Below, in pieces: positions 6,762-14,009 of a DNA stretch of 14,009 bases. The DNA comes from Bacteroidota bacterium. GTDB lineage: Bacteria > Bacteroidota > Bacteroidia > Bacteroidales > SZUA-534. Below the pieces are notes generated by a model. The model was given only the letters and a program-made list of their open reading frames with translations, was not told the DNA's origin and made no database searches. The DNA lies in contig JAIFNJ010000091.1 in NCBI GenBank assembly GCA_020047835.1, positions 1 to 14,009 on the forward strand, written 5' to 3'. The position numbers and the translations under genes were made by a program. The stretch's first letter is position 1, and every line of letters starts with the position of its first letter.

Positions 6762-7676
6762 CTAAAAAACTGAATGACCCAGCTTAGTAGTCAGTAGCTC
6801 CAATGCTTTCATTCCTTTGGCAGAGTTTCCTTTGGGATTTAAACCGGGGCTCCATACCACCACACTGAATTCACCTGGAAGTATGGCTGCTATTCCACCA
6901 CCTACACCACTTTTGCCGGGCAAGCCAACGGTATAAGCAAATTCACCGGCTTCGTCATAAAAACCGCAGGTTTGCATAAGGGCGTTAATCCGTTTGGTTT
7001 GGCTCCGGGTAAGCAATTGGTCGCCATTGAATCGATTTTGCCCATAATTGGCAAACAGCAGAAATGCCTGGGCCAATTCAGTGCAGGTCATTTCAATGGC
7101 ACACTGGTTACAATAGGTTTCAATCAGTTCATCAATTGGGCTATTAATATTTCCGAAGGATTTCATGAAATGAGCCAAAGCGGTATTTCTGCTGCTATTC
7201 TTGATTTCCGATATGGCAATGGTTTGGTTTATTTTAATGGTATCGGAATTCACCAGTTTATTAATGAAACGGAGGATATCGTCGATAGGTTTAGCCGTTT
7301 TGGACCGGATTATATCGGTAATGACCAACGCCCCAGCATTGATAAAAGGATTGCGGGGGATGCCGTTTTCATATTCCAGCTGCGCCAACGAATTAAACGG
7401 ATTGCCGCTGGGTTCAACCCCCAATCGCTTCCAAAGAGCCTCCCCTTCGGAAGCAAAAACCATGGCCAAGGTAAACGCTTTTGAAATGCTTTGCAATGAA
7501 AACTTTTCATCGGCATCGCCAATGGTATAAACCTCGCCTTTTGCAGTTACCAAGCTTATACCAAATTTACGGATATCCAAATTCGCCAATTCGGGAATGT
7601 AGTTGGCAACTTTTCCTTCCAATTGAAGCGATTGAACTTCGTGATAAACCTCGTTAATAAGCAATTGGTAATCCAT
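6762..7676 (-). CDS. glsA: Glutaminase (GlsA family)
   Basis: A complete 304-residue protein, the normal length for the serine beta-lactamase-like glutaminases, which hydrolyse L-glutamine to glutamate and ammonia in the cytosol. The SxxK catalytic motif is at Ser63-Lys66 in FSLQSISKAF. Other family stretches follow in order: NPFNSLAQLEYENGIPRNPF and INAGALVITDII (substrate-binding Asn region, about 92-122), KNSSRNTALAHFMKSFGNI, a Cys/Glu-containing CAIEMTCTELAQAF helix, TCGFYDEAGEFAYTVGLPGKSGVGGGI with the essential Tyr and Gly-rich turn, and a final FSVVVWSPGLNPKGNS. No truncation or missing residue is seen. It lies 112 bases after the LytTR regulator gene on the same strand, with no clear terminator between them, so it may be read from that operon or from its own promoter, which I could not identify. 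Homologues in enteric bacteria contribute to acid resistance through ammonia release. Confidence 0.5.
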   Translation of the reverse strand: MDYQLLINEVYHEVQSLQLEGKVANYIPELANLDIRKFGISLVTAKGEVYTIGDADEKFSLQSISKAFTLAMVFASEGEALWKRLGVEPSGNPFNSLAQLEYENGIPRNPFINAGALVITDIIRSKTAKPIDDILRFINKLVNSDTIKINQTIAISEIKNSSRNTALAHFMKSFGNINSPIDELIETYCNQCAIEMTCTELAQAFLLFANYGQNRFNGDQLLTRSQTKRINALMQTCGFYDEAGEFAYTVGLPGKSGVGGGIAAILPGEFSVVVWSPGLNPKGNSAKGMKALELLTTKLGHSVF

Positions 7677-7788
7677 ACATTATATTCAATAACCGCAGCG
7701 AAAATAACAATTTGGGTTCTTTCCGGTTGGGTTAATTGATATGTTTAATAAACTATGGGTCTTGGATAATCAATCAGGTTATTAGTAA

Positions 7789-8547
7789 TTACCGATCCAG
7801 CCACAAACGGAACTCGTGGCTTTTATTGGCGCTAACCATCAGTTCTTCTTCGCTTTTTGGTTTTGATTCAATGCGGATGCGGCTTTTTGAAAAAACACTA
7901 ATCCGTTCAATGGCATAATAATTAATCATGTGCTGCCGGTTAATGCGGAAAAATTGTTCCGGGTCAACAATCATTTCCAGTTTATCGAGCGAAAAATCGA
8001 TGGGATAATTTTTGCCTTCCAACGTGCAAAGAAACGTACTTTTTTCGAGTACATAAAAATAAGCGATGTCAGCCGTTTCAACCGACTTAATTTTTGCTCC
8101 CATGTTAATAAGGAAACGTTTTTTGTAATTTCCTTTTTTTCCTTCGATGGCAGAAACCAATTCATTAATATTAAACAGTGGAGTTGGACTCTTTAGTTTT
8201 TTGTATTTTTCAAGGCTAAGGGCAAGCTTTACTTTATCTATGGGTTTTAACAAATAATCGATGCTATTCAGTTCAAAGGCTTTAATAGCATATTCGTCGT
8301 AAGCTGTGGTAAAAATTACAAAACTGTCAATTTTAATTTGTTTGAAAATGTCAAAACTGAGTCCATCGGCCAGCTGAATGTCGAGCATCAATAAATCGGG
8401 GGATGGGTGGTTTTTAAGCCACAAAATGCTTTTTTCCACACTATCCAAACAATCTAACAGTTCAATTTCCCCCGAAAGTTCGGTCAGAATCTTTTTAAGC
8501 CGATTGGCAGCGGGCTCTTCATCTTCAATTATGAGGGTTTTTATCAT
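7789..8547 (-). CDS. LytTR-family response regulator
   Basis: A complete 252-residue two-domain regulator. Residues 1-115 form a receiver domain: acidic cluster Glu8-Asp9-Glu10, phospho-acceptor Asp56 in LLMLDIQLADG, Thr80/Thr81 in FTTAYDEYA, and Lys101 in the LLKPID loop. Residues about 148-250 form a LytTR DNA-binding domain, seen in VETADIAYFYVLEKSTFL, a FSLDKLEMIVDPEQFFRINR stretch with the typical F.R.HR-like turn (here FRINRQHMIN), and a basic strand FSKSRIRIESKP. The start codon overlaps the stop of the kinase gene by four bases (ATGA), implying translational coupling and that the kinase is its partner. Targets are unknown; the receptor gene upstream in the same operon is the obvious candidate, but no LytTR-type direct repeat was convincing in its promoter region. 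Confidence 0.5.
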   Translation of the reverse strand: MIKTLIIEDEEPAANRLKKILTELSGEIELLDCLDSVEKSILWLKNHPSPDLLMLDIQLADGLSFDIFKQIKIDSFVIFTTAYDEYAIKAFELNSIDYLLKPIDKVKLALSLEKYKKLKSPTPLFNINELVSAIEGKKGNYKKRFLINMGAKIKSVETADIAYFYVLEKSTFLCTLEGKNYPIDFSLDKLEMIVDPEQFFRINRQHMINYYAIERISVFSKSRIRIESKPKSEEELMVSANKSHEFRLWLDR

Positions 8548-9572
8548 AGCTCAACTGTTAGTAAAGGAACTTCTACCTTAAAGACATCCGCTGTTTCACT
8601 AATTTTCACTTCCTGATTCGTAAAATAGGCAAAGCGGGCAGCAATGTTGTTTAAACCTTGACCAGTGCTGGCTACATCGGTTTTCTTTTGCAGGTTATTT
8701 TTAACACAAATAGTTTCTTTTTCAGCGGTTATGGTAAGGGTTAATGGTTTATCTTTTGAAATAACGTTGTGTTTGATGCAGTTTTCGGCTAGCATCTGTA
8801 ATACCAACGGGGGTAAAGAATAGTGGAAAAATTCCTCGCGTACATTAACTTCTACAACCAGATTTGTTTTAAATCGGGCTTTTTGTAGGCTCAGGTATTT
8901 GTGCAACATCGCCACTTCATCGCGTACAAGCACCAATTCCCTATCGCGGCTCTTCAACACATACCGCAGGAATTCCGATAGGTTTTGGATGTAATCTACC
9001 GCTTCGTTGTTATCGTCAACCAAGGCTGTAAGGCTGTTGAGACTGTTAAACAGAAAATGCGGGTTTATCTGCGATTTTAAGGTTTCGTATTTTGCTTCAA
9101 TGTTGTCTTTCTCAAGCCGGGCCGACTTTGAAAAATTCAATTTCCATTGCTGATAAAAGAAAACCGCTTCGTAAATAGATGTAATTAAAAAAGTTATTAA
9201 AAGGGAAACAAAATAATCCATCATCATGGAAGCGTCTAGTAAATCTTGTCTTTGAATCAGTTTACAGGCAAGGTTTAATTTGTACATGAACAGTCCAAAA
9301 AGAAATACAAAAGTTATTATAGCCACAATCTCAATTAACAGGTGCTTAATTGGATTCCGTTCCCAAGGAAATTTTTGCCAAAGAAAAGTGACAATTAAAA
9401 AACAACCCAACCAAATTCCTGCTGTATTCAGAACCCCCGATAATAAAATGTAATATATTTTAACCTCTTGATAATTTTTATGCGCTGAGGCAAATATCAA
9501 GGCAATGATGATCCCAACTATAGGGATCAACAAAGCCATTATTTTTAATTCTTTTAATTTGCTGTGAATCAT
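8544..9572 (-). CDS. LytS/YehU-type sensor histidine kinase
   Basis: A complete 342-residue inner-membrane kinase of the His_kinase (PF06580) class. Four hydrophobic segments lie at about 12-29, 42-64, 78-100 and 116-140, with very short loops between them, so there is no large external sensor domain and the signal is likely sensed in or at the membrane. A coiled linker (RLEKDNIEAKYETLKSQ) leads to the H-box INPHFLFNSLNSL with phospho-acceptor His172, then an N-box LQMLAENCIKHN (Asn264) and a G-box STGQGLNNIAARF at about 302-314. All catalytic motifs are intact. The gene begins 27 bases after the receptor stop and overlaps the response regulator, giving the order receptor, kinase, regulator. 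It could sense receptor occupancy or transported substrate, but that is inference. Confidence 0.5.
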   Translation of the reverse strand: MIHSKLKELKIMALLIPIVGIIIALIFASAHKNYQEVKIYYILLSGVLNTAGIWLGCFLIVTFLWQKFPWERNPIKHLLIEIVAIITFVFLFGLFMYKLNLACKLIQRQDLLDASMMMDYFVSLLITFLITSIYEAVFFYQQWKLNFSKSARLEKDNIEAKYETLKSQINPHFLFNSLNSLTALVDDNNEAVDYIQNLSEFLRYVLKSRDRELVLVRDEVAMLHKYLSLQKARFKTNLVVEVNVREEFFHYSLPPLVLQMLAENCIKHNVISKDKPLTLTITAEKETICVKNNLQKKTDVASTGQGLNNIAARFAYFTNQEVKISETADVFKVEVPLLTVEL

Positions 9573-9599
9573 ATTGAGTACTCTATTTTAACAAATATA

Positions 9600-11981
9600 T
9601 TAAAATTGAATGCGATACAAAAACATAGGCATAAATCCCTGTTGATATACTTGATAAACTTCACCTTTTTCAACATCGTATTGTTCCATGTAGATGCTTT
9701 TATAATTGGTCAGATTTTGAAGATCAATACCCCATTCCTGACTAAACTTCTTACCATTCTGTTTAAAGCCTATTCTTAAATCGGTGCGGAAATAATCATC
9801 GTATTTGTTCTCATAGGCATGAGTCCAGTCGTAAACTGTGGTTCCTTTGGTTTTCGATTCTGCCATATCAATGGGGACGTAACGTTTTCCTCCCGCTAGA
9901 GTAGCTTTTACATCAAAAGTAAGCATGAACTTTTCGTTTATGTTGTACTCGTATCCACCCAGTAGATTTGCAACATAATTACCATTGAATGCAGTATTCC
10001 GTTCCATCTTATCATAACCCTGATAGGTTGAATTGAATAGGGAACCAGTAGCTAAGAAATAATAGCCGTTGCCTAAAAACTTCTCTAGGGTTAATTCAAT
10101 ACCATAATTTTTTCCGGTTCCTGAATTCACCAAACTGTCTTCGCTGGGTGGTGCAAAATCGGCTCCGGTATTGAGCATCGAAAATTCAGGAAAACTCTCT
10201 TTTACAGGTACATCATACAATTGCTGGTAATAGGTCTCTGTCTTGATTCGAAAATTTTTATTTATCCGATAGTTATATCCTAAAATGTAATGATTGCTCC
10301 TGGTAAAATCTAAATCTTCGTTGGTGGTTGAATACCTATTCGTGACAGAATCATAGGTTTGCAAAAAATAGACTGTTTTAGGCTGCATTTGGCTGTGCAT
10401 TCCAAATCCACCACTCACACTATGCTGGGTATTTATTTCCCATGATACTCCCAAGCGGGGTTCTATGGCCAGCGATTGGTTTTGATCATAAAATTGTGCA
10501 TGCAAGCCGCCATAAGCAGTTACCACATTGTTAAACTTATGTTGCCACTCTATGTATGATTGATATAAATTTAAAGTTCCTTTCAAGTCCAGTAAACTAA
10601 TAAATTGGCCGTAGTCGTATAAGTTAATACTGTCGTTACTGGCTACCCGATATTGTTCCACGGTTATTCCAGCACTAAAATTGTTTTTTGTATTGAGTTT
10701 GTACTTTAGTTGTGTATTGAAGGAAAGTTTGTTTTCGGTATTTTCTGCCCTTACAAAAGGCATAATATATTCCCCTTCATTTTTTATGGAATCAACAACT
10801 GCATTGTTTTTGGTCGATTGATACGATAAGGTCGATATGAGCCGGGTTTTTTCATTAAAAAAATAAGTATGACTGGTTCCAATCACCAATAAGTCAGCGC
10901 CGTAATCAGTAGCGGTTCCTTTTCCATTATAAGCATTTTCTGAAGTATCGGCATAATCGCGGCCTAGGGCGATAAAACTGGTTCCCCAAAGTCCGAACAA
11001 TTTGAATCGCCCGGCTTTGGTCCCCGGTACATCAACCATAAAGGTGAAGTCTTTGTATTCTGGGACTGCTGTACCTGTGCCGCTGCTGAATCCCAAATCG
11101 TGCATTACCTCAAGTGTTGAATAACGGAAATTGGCTAAATACGATGCCTTTTGGTTATTCCCGGTTGAAAACAATGGTCCTTCAGCACCCAACTCAAAAC
11201 CATTAAAGCCAATTTGCCCCACATATTCATGTTTGCTGTTATTACCTGAACGCAGGTTTAAGTCAAAAGCACCTGAAAGGGCATTCCCATATTCGGCTGG
11301 AAAAGCGCCAGTCAAAAAATCGGAGTTGGCCAGCAGGTTGTTGTTGATCATGCTTACTGGACCACCTGTGGTTCCTGATGCCCCAAAATGGTTTGGATTG
11401 GGAACTTCAACACCTTCCAGTTTCCATAAAACACCCGATGGGGAATTACCACGGATAACAATGTCATTCCGCGCATCGTTTTGCATTGTAACTCCGGCAT
11501 AATTGGCTACCATTCGGGCGGGGTCGCCTAAACTTCCGGCAAAACGTTCTGTTTGTTCCACTGAAAATGCATGAGCACTTACTGTTGCCATTTCATTGAG
11601 AGGTTTTTCTTTTGAACCATTGGCTTTAACAGTCACTTCATCAACGGCTGTAACTTCTTCTTCCAAGGCAATTTGAATCATTATTTCTTTACCACTGGTA
11701 ACTAAAATGTTTGAGGCCGTTTGGGTTTTGTAACCCAGAAAGCTGATTTTTAAGTTTTGTCTTCCTAAAGGAACCCGATTCAATTCAAAGTTTCCGTTAA
11801 TGTCAGTGGTTGTTCCAATAATGGGTTCTAAATTGGAAACAATAACATTGGCTCCAATTAATGGGAACCCATTGATAGCATCTGTAACTTTTCCTCGTAT
11901 GGTTTGAGAAGTTAGATTATTGGCTTGAATCAATGCGGTAAGGGCCATTATCCATGTGAGAGTGAGTACAATTTTTTTCAT
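9600..11981 (-). CDS. TonB-dependent outer-membrane receptor with carboxypeptidase-like N-domain
   Basis: A complete 793-residue protein. Residues 1-20 form a signal peptide. Residues about 28-110 are a CarboxypepD_reg-like domain (IRGKVTDAINGFPLIGANV, then GTTTDINGNFELNRVPLG and SFLGYKTQT), common to Bacteroidota receptors. The plug follows at about 135-245, with RMVANYAGVTMQNDARNDIV, IRGNSPSGVLWKLEGVEVPN and GAFPAEYGNALSGAFDLNLRSG. The rest alternates amphipathic strands and loops and ends in the aromatic tail MFLYRIQF expected of a barrel inserted by BAM. At under 800 residues it is shorter than SusC-type glycan importers, and no SusD partner is next to it, so a small substrate such as a metal chelate, vitamin or peptide fits better; this is inference. 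It heads an apparent operon with a kinase and a regulator. Confidence 0.5.
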   Translation of the reverse strand: MKKIVLTLTWIMALTALIQANNLTSQTIRGKVTDAINGFPLIGANVIVSNLEPIIGTTTDINGNFELNRVPLGRQNLKISFLGYKTQTASNILVTSGKEIMIQIALEEEVTAVDEVTVKANGSKEKPLNEMATVSAHAFSVEQTERFAGSLGDPARMVANYAGVTMQNDARNDIVIRGNSPSGVLWKLEGVEVPNPNHFGASGTTGGPVSMINNNLLANSDFLTGAFPAEYGNALSGAFDLNLRSGNNSKHEYVGQIGFNGFELGAEGPLFSTGNNQKASYLANFRYSTLEVMHDLGFSSGTGTAVPEYKDFTFMVDVPGTKAGRFKLFGLWGTSFIALGRDYADTSENAYNGKGTATDYGADLLVIGTSHTYFFNEKTRLISTLSYQSTKNNAVVDSIKNEGEYIMPFVRAENTENKLSFNTQLKYKLNTKNNFSAGITVEQYRVASNDSINLYDYGQFISLLDLKGTLNLYQSYIEWQHKFNNVVTAYGGLHAQFYDQNQSLAIEPRLGVSWEINTQHSVSGGFGMHSQMQPKTVYFLQTYDSVTNRYSTTNEDLDFTRSNHYILGYNYRINKNFRIKTETYYQQLYDVPVKESFPEFSMLNTGADFAPPSEDSLVNSGTGKNYGIELTLEKFLGNGYYFLATGSLFNSTYQGYDKMERNTAFNGNYVANLLGGYEYNINEKFMLTFDVKATLAGGKRYVPIDMAESKTKGTTVYDWTHAYENKYDDYFRTDLRIGFKQNGKKFSQEWGIDLQNLTNYKSIYMEQYDVEKGEVYQVYQQGFMPMFLYRIQF

Positions 11982-12008
11982 CTTTGTCAGGTTTTAAATT
12001 TTACCCAA

Positions 12009-12039
12009 CAAAAGTAACCCTGCTATTATAAGTTTAAAA
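12009..12039 (-). promoter_or_regulatory. Candidate promoter for the TonB-dependent receptor operon
   Basis: On the minus strand TACTTTTG (12016-12009) fits TAnnTTTG exactly, and a TTTT at 12039-12036, 19 bases before it, is one mismatch from the TTTG -33 box. It lies between the upstream gene's terminator and the receptor ATG at 11981, with a leader of about 20 bases. Position and match make it the best candidate promoter in the window. Confidence 0.5.
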
Positions 12040-12114
12040 AAACAACTTTCTGGATGGAGAGAATGTTGGCTTGAATGAAAATTTAAGCATCTGAATATAA
12101 AAATGAATTAGCCG

Positions 12115-12141
12115 AAAAAAAGCCCACCAAATGGCGGGCTT
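12115..12141 (-). terminator. Intrinsic terminator of the transglutaminase-like gene
   Basis: On the minus strand a nine-base-pair stem AAGCCCGCC / GGTGGGCTT (12141-12133 with 12128-12120, one G-U pair) closes a four-base loop ATTT and runs into seven T (12121-12115). It lies 26 bases after the stop at 12168. It separates this gene from the receptor operon. The opposite strand lacks the T-run, so it is one-directional. Confidence 0.5.
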
Positions 12142-12167
12142 AAACAATTTGAATTTTCAAAAAAGGT

Positions 12168-14009
12168 CTAATACAAAATATCTTTACGAAGATTCACTTT
12201 CTTTTGGGTATGTTCTGAGTCATAATCAAAAAGTAAATCACCGGTATCTTTAAATAGGCGGACATAATTTAGGTTATACCAAACAATAGCTTTCCCAACC
12301 TGTATGCCCGAAAGGATATCAATTTGGCTGTTACCGCTGTTGTACATTGATATCTTCATTTTTGAATTATTGGTCACTTTAGCAGCACCAAAACTCACAT
12401 CCTTGCCATCGTTGGTTCGAATGGTTACAATACCCTGAGCATTTTTAATGAATTCTATTTTACCAATATTCTCATAAATCTCAGGTGATTTTTTCCGGAA
12501 GCTTGGATTGTATTGATCCAACGCTTTTTGGGCATTACTTCCAGGCAACGAATTTCCGGTACTATTTATAAGATTCAAAACGGCAAACAATCCGGCAATT
12601 CCCGGTTCACAATTTTCAGCAATCAGTTTGTCGTTTTCCTTCTTCAATGTTTCAACTGGGTCAAAAGCGGTATAGCTTTCGTACGATTTGGTGGAAACAT
12701 CCATTCCTGCCGAGGCAATCAACGAAGCGGTTACAAAGGCTTTTCCCATATCATCGATGGTTATTCCGTAATCGGTATAATCTTCCGATTCTTCGTAAGC
12801 TCGGGTCCATATTTTCTTTCCGGATTCATCAAAGTGAGCCACAAACATATTGGTTACGCTGTCGAGTTGTTCAATGCCGGCTTGATTCACCCATTGCATG
12901 GTTCCGGTGTTGGAACATTTGGCCAAAAATACATCGCCGTTGTTTTTTACCCGTAACGTGCTTTCTCCAATCTTAATGTCCTTGTTGAACGAACCGGTAA
13001 AATAAAAACTGTTGTCTTTACCTAATGTAATATTATAAGCAATGTCATTTCCGGCACTACCTACTTTAAACACAAATTCCGGCGGTCCGCTTGGAGGAAA
13101 TTTAGCCACAAAAATATCGTTGCTGTTCTGCGATGAGGTAAGTTCATAACCAAAGAAATTCACATCACCGCTAAAATAACCACACATATAAGCATTTCCT
13201 TTATCGTCGAATGCAATGTTTTTACCATTTCCTCCTTGGTACAGTCCATTTTTATTAGCCAGTTTCCAAAGTTTGTTGCCGCGCCCTAATAAATTAGCTG
13301 AGGTATTCAATTCCACTACAATAGCATTAGCATCGGCAAATTGAGGCATGGTTTGACCAATGGGGGCATTCACGTATGTTGGGTCGCAAACCACATATTT
13401 TCCTCCTTTAAAGTTGATGTAGTCGCCTGGCACTTCTTTGTTAAATTTTACGGCAGTAGCCATGTGGCCCGGATAGTTCAATCCTATTACATCGAGGTTC
13501 ATCAATTGCTTGGTTAAATAAGCAAAAAGTGCTGACCTATCTTCACAGTCGGAATAAGGATAGTAGAATAATTCATCTGGAAAAAAGAATTTTTCCTGCC
13601 CGAATTGTTGAGCGTCGGTTTCATATTCAAAGGCCGTTTGTACAAAGTGAAGCAAAAATAGGGCTTGTTCGTCTTCGGGTTTTCCTTTAATTAATGGTAA
13701 TAGGGCATCGGTAAGGGTTTCTTTGGTTTGTGGCGAAACCGCTGCATCAAAATATACTTCAATATCGCTCAAAGGATAGTCTTTATAAAAGTTCATTGCA
13801 TTAATATTGTACTTAACATCAAAAGTATAATCTGCAGTATCATAGCTGAATTTAACGGTTTTTGATTGAATATTTTCTGGTGTATTGATTGATTTATAAA
13901 GATTTAAGTCCATCACTAACCGAGCTTCAGGAAAATCTTTTTCATAGGTGAAAATGTCGTTTTCTTTACCATTTATTAAATAGTAACGCAAGTTATCGAA
14001 CGTAAAAAA
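12168..14009 (-). CDS. Transglutaminase-like domain protein with SBBP-like repeats, 5' end cut by window edge
   Basis: The frame is open from the right edge (first visible codons read FFTFDNLRYY) to a stop at 12168, 613 residues; the TTG at 13991 is only an internal codon, so the true start is outside. In visible numbering, residues about 100-240 form a transglutaminase-like cysteine-protease fold with the triad Cys155 (PYSDCEDRSALFAYL), His182 (YPGHMATAVKF) and Asp209 (KYVVCDPTYVNAPIGQ). Next, about 263-430, come at least two units and a partial third with G.AYM.GYFSGDVNFF..NDIFVAKF and SFYFTGSFNKDIKIG..GDVFLAKCSNTGTMQW, resembling SBBP/beta-propeller repeats, then MFVAHFDESGKKIWTRAYE. The C-terminal 150 residues look like a separate domain, unrecognised. 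Bacteroidota have uncharacterised proteins with this transglutaminase domain, thought to be exported; whether it cuts, cross-links or only binds peptides is unknown. It is followed by an intrinsic terminator. Confidence 0.5.
   Translation of the reverse strand, partial: FFTFDNLRYYLINGKENDIFTYEKDFPEARLVMDLNLYKSINTPENIQSKTVKFSYDTADYTFDVKYNINAMNFYKDYPLSDIEVYFDAAVSPQTKETLTDALLPLIKGKPEDEQALFLLHFVQTAFEYETDAQQFGQEKFFFPDELFYYPYSDCEDRSALFAYLTKQLMNLDVIGLNYPGHMATAVKFNKEVPGDYINFKGGKYVVCDPTYVNAPIGQTMPQFADANAIVVELNTSANLLGRGNKLWKLANKNGLYQGGNGKNIAFDDKGNAYMCGYFSGDVNFFGYELTSSQNSNDIFVAKFPPSGPPEFVFKVGSAGNDIAYNITLGKDNSFYFTGSFNKDIKIGESTLRVKNNGDVFLAKCSNTGTMQWVNQAGIEQLDSVTNMFVAHFDESGKKIWTRAYEESEDYTDYGITIDDMGKAFVTASLIASAGMDVSTKSYESYTAFDPVETLKKENDKLIAENCEPGIAGLFAVLNLINSTGNSLPGSNAQKALDQYNPSFRKKSPEIYENIGKIEFIKNAQGIVTIRTNDGKDVSFGAAKVTNNSKMKISMYNSGNSQIDILSGIQVGKAIVWYNLNYVRLFKDTGDLLFDYDSEHTQKKVNLRKDILY

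Noticed and set aside
6972..7484. Long rightward open frame (170 codons) opposite glsA
   Set aside because: It is antisense to a fully conserved glutaminase and its translation shows no family features; it is a shadow of the glsA codon pattern.
7771..7796. Imperfect palindrome GGTTATTAGTAATTACC after the LytTR gene
   Set aside because: Has mismatches, is AT-rich and overlaps the stop codon; likely chance, and no T-run follows on the minus strand.
11982..12060. Possible LytTR direct repeats (GTT-containing) in front of the receptor gene
   Set aside because: Two GTT-like cores exist, but spacing and flanks do not match a repeat pattern; too weak to call an operator.
13989..13991. TTG as start codon of the transglutaminase-like protein
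   Set aside because: The frame is open upstream to the window edge and reads protein-like residues (FFTFDN), so the TTG is an internal Leu codon.
1..14009. CRISPR arrays, insertion sequences, tRNA or rRNA genes, phage genes
   Set aside because: No regular short repeats, terminal inverted repeats, transposase frames or RNA gene signatures were seen on either strand.

Overview
The window looks like chromosomal DNA of a Bacteroidota species (environmental Bacteroidia or Flavobacteriia type; this is inferred from gene families, not from a marker gene). Pointers are a TonB-dependent receptor with an N-terminal carboxypeptidase-like domain, a LytS/LytR-type pair, secreted proteins typical of the phylum, absence of Shine-Dalgarno sites with A-rich leaders instead, and several promoters close to the Bacteroidota pattern (TTTG, about 19 bases, TAnnTTTG). 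The DNA is fairly AT-rich throughout. I see no phage, transposon, CRISPR array, tRNA or rRNA.

Left part (1-2882). A secreted, modular, probably glycan-associated protein is cut by the left edge and read leftward. It shares a short divergent promoter region with a rightward cluster of small soluble ligand-binding-fold proteins: DUF1801/YdhG-like, GyrI-like effector-binding, and SRPBCC/AHSA1. Between the last two lies a decayed remnant of a PhnB-like VOC (glyoxalase-fold) gene, recognisable by its C-terminal motif but broken by a frameshift and an in-frame stop.

Middle (2883-7676). A membrane-anchored PQQ-like beta-propeller protein is followed by an 801-residue three-part fusion: SulP anion transporter, STAS domain and an apparently intact beta-carbonic anhydrase, probably a bicarbonate transporter coupled to CO2/bicarbonate interconversion. 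It converges, with only two bases between stop codons, on a leftward glutaminase (glsA).

Right part (7789-14009). All genes read leftward. A TonB-dependent receptor without a SusD partner is followed after 27 bases by a LytS-type histidine kinase, whose stop overlaps the start of a LytTR response regulator by four bases. These three probably form one operon, possibly continuing into glsA. Upstream, separated by a clear intrinsic terminator and the receptor promoter, is the 3' part of a gene joining a transglutaminase-like protease-fold domain to repeats resembling SBBP/beta-propeller units.

The strongest points of interest are the transporter/carbonic anhydrase fusion (a known but uncommon architecture), the receptor-plus-two-component operon, the transglutaminase/repeat fusion, and the VOC gene relic. 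I did not find a clear, wholly new defence or mobile system.
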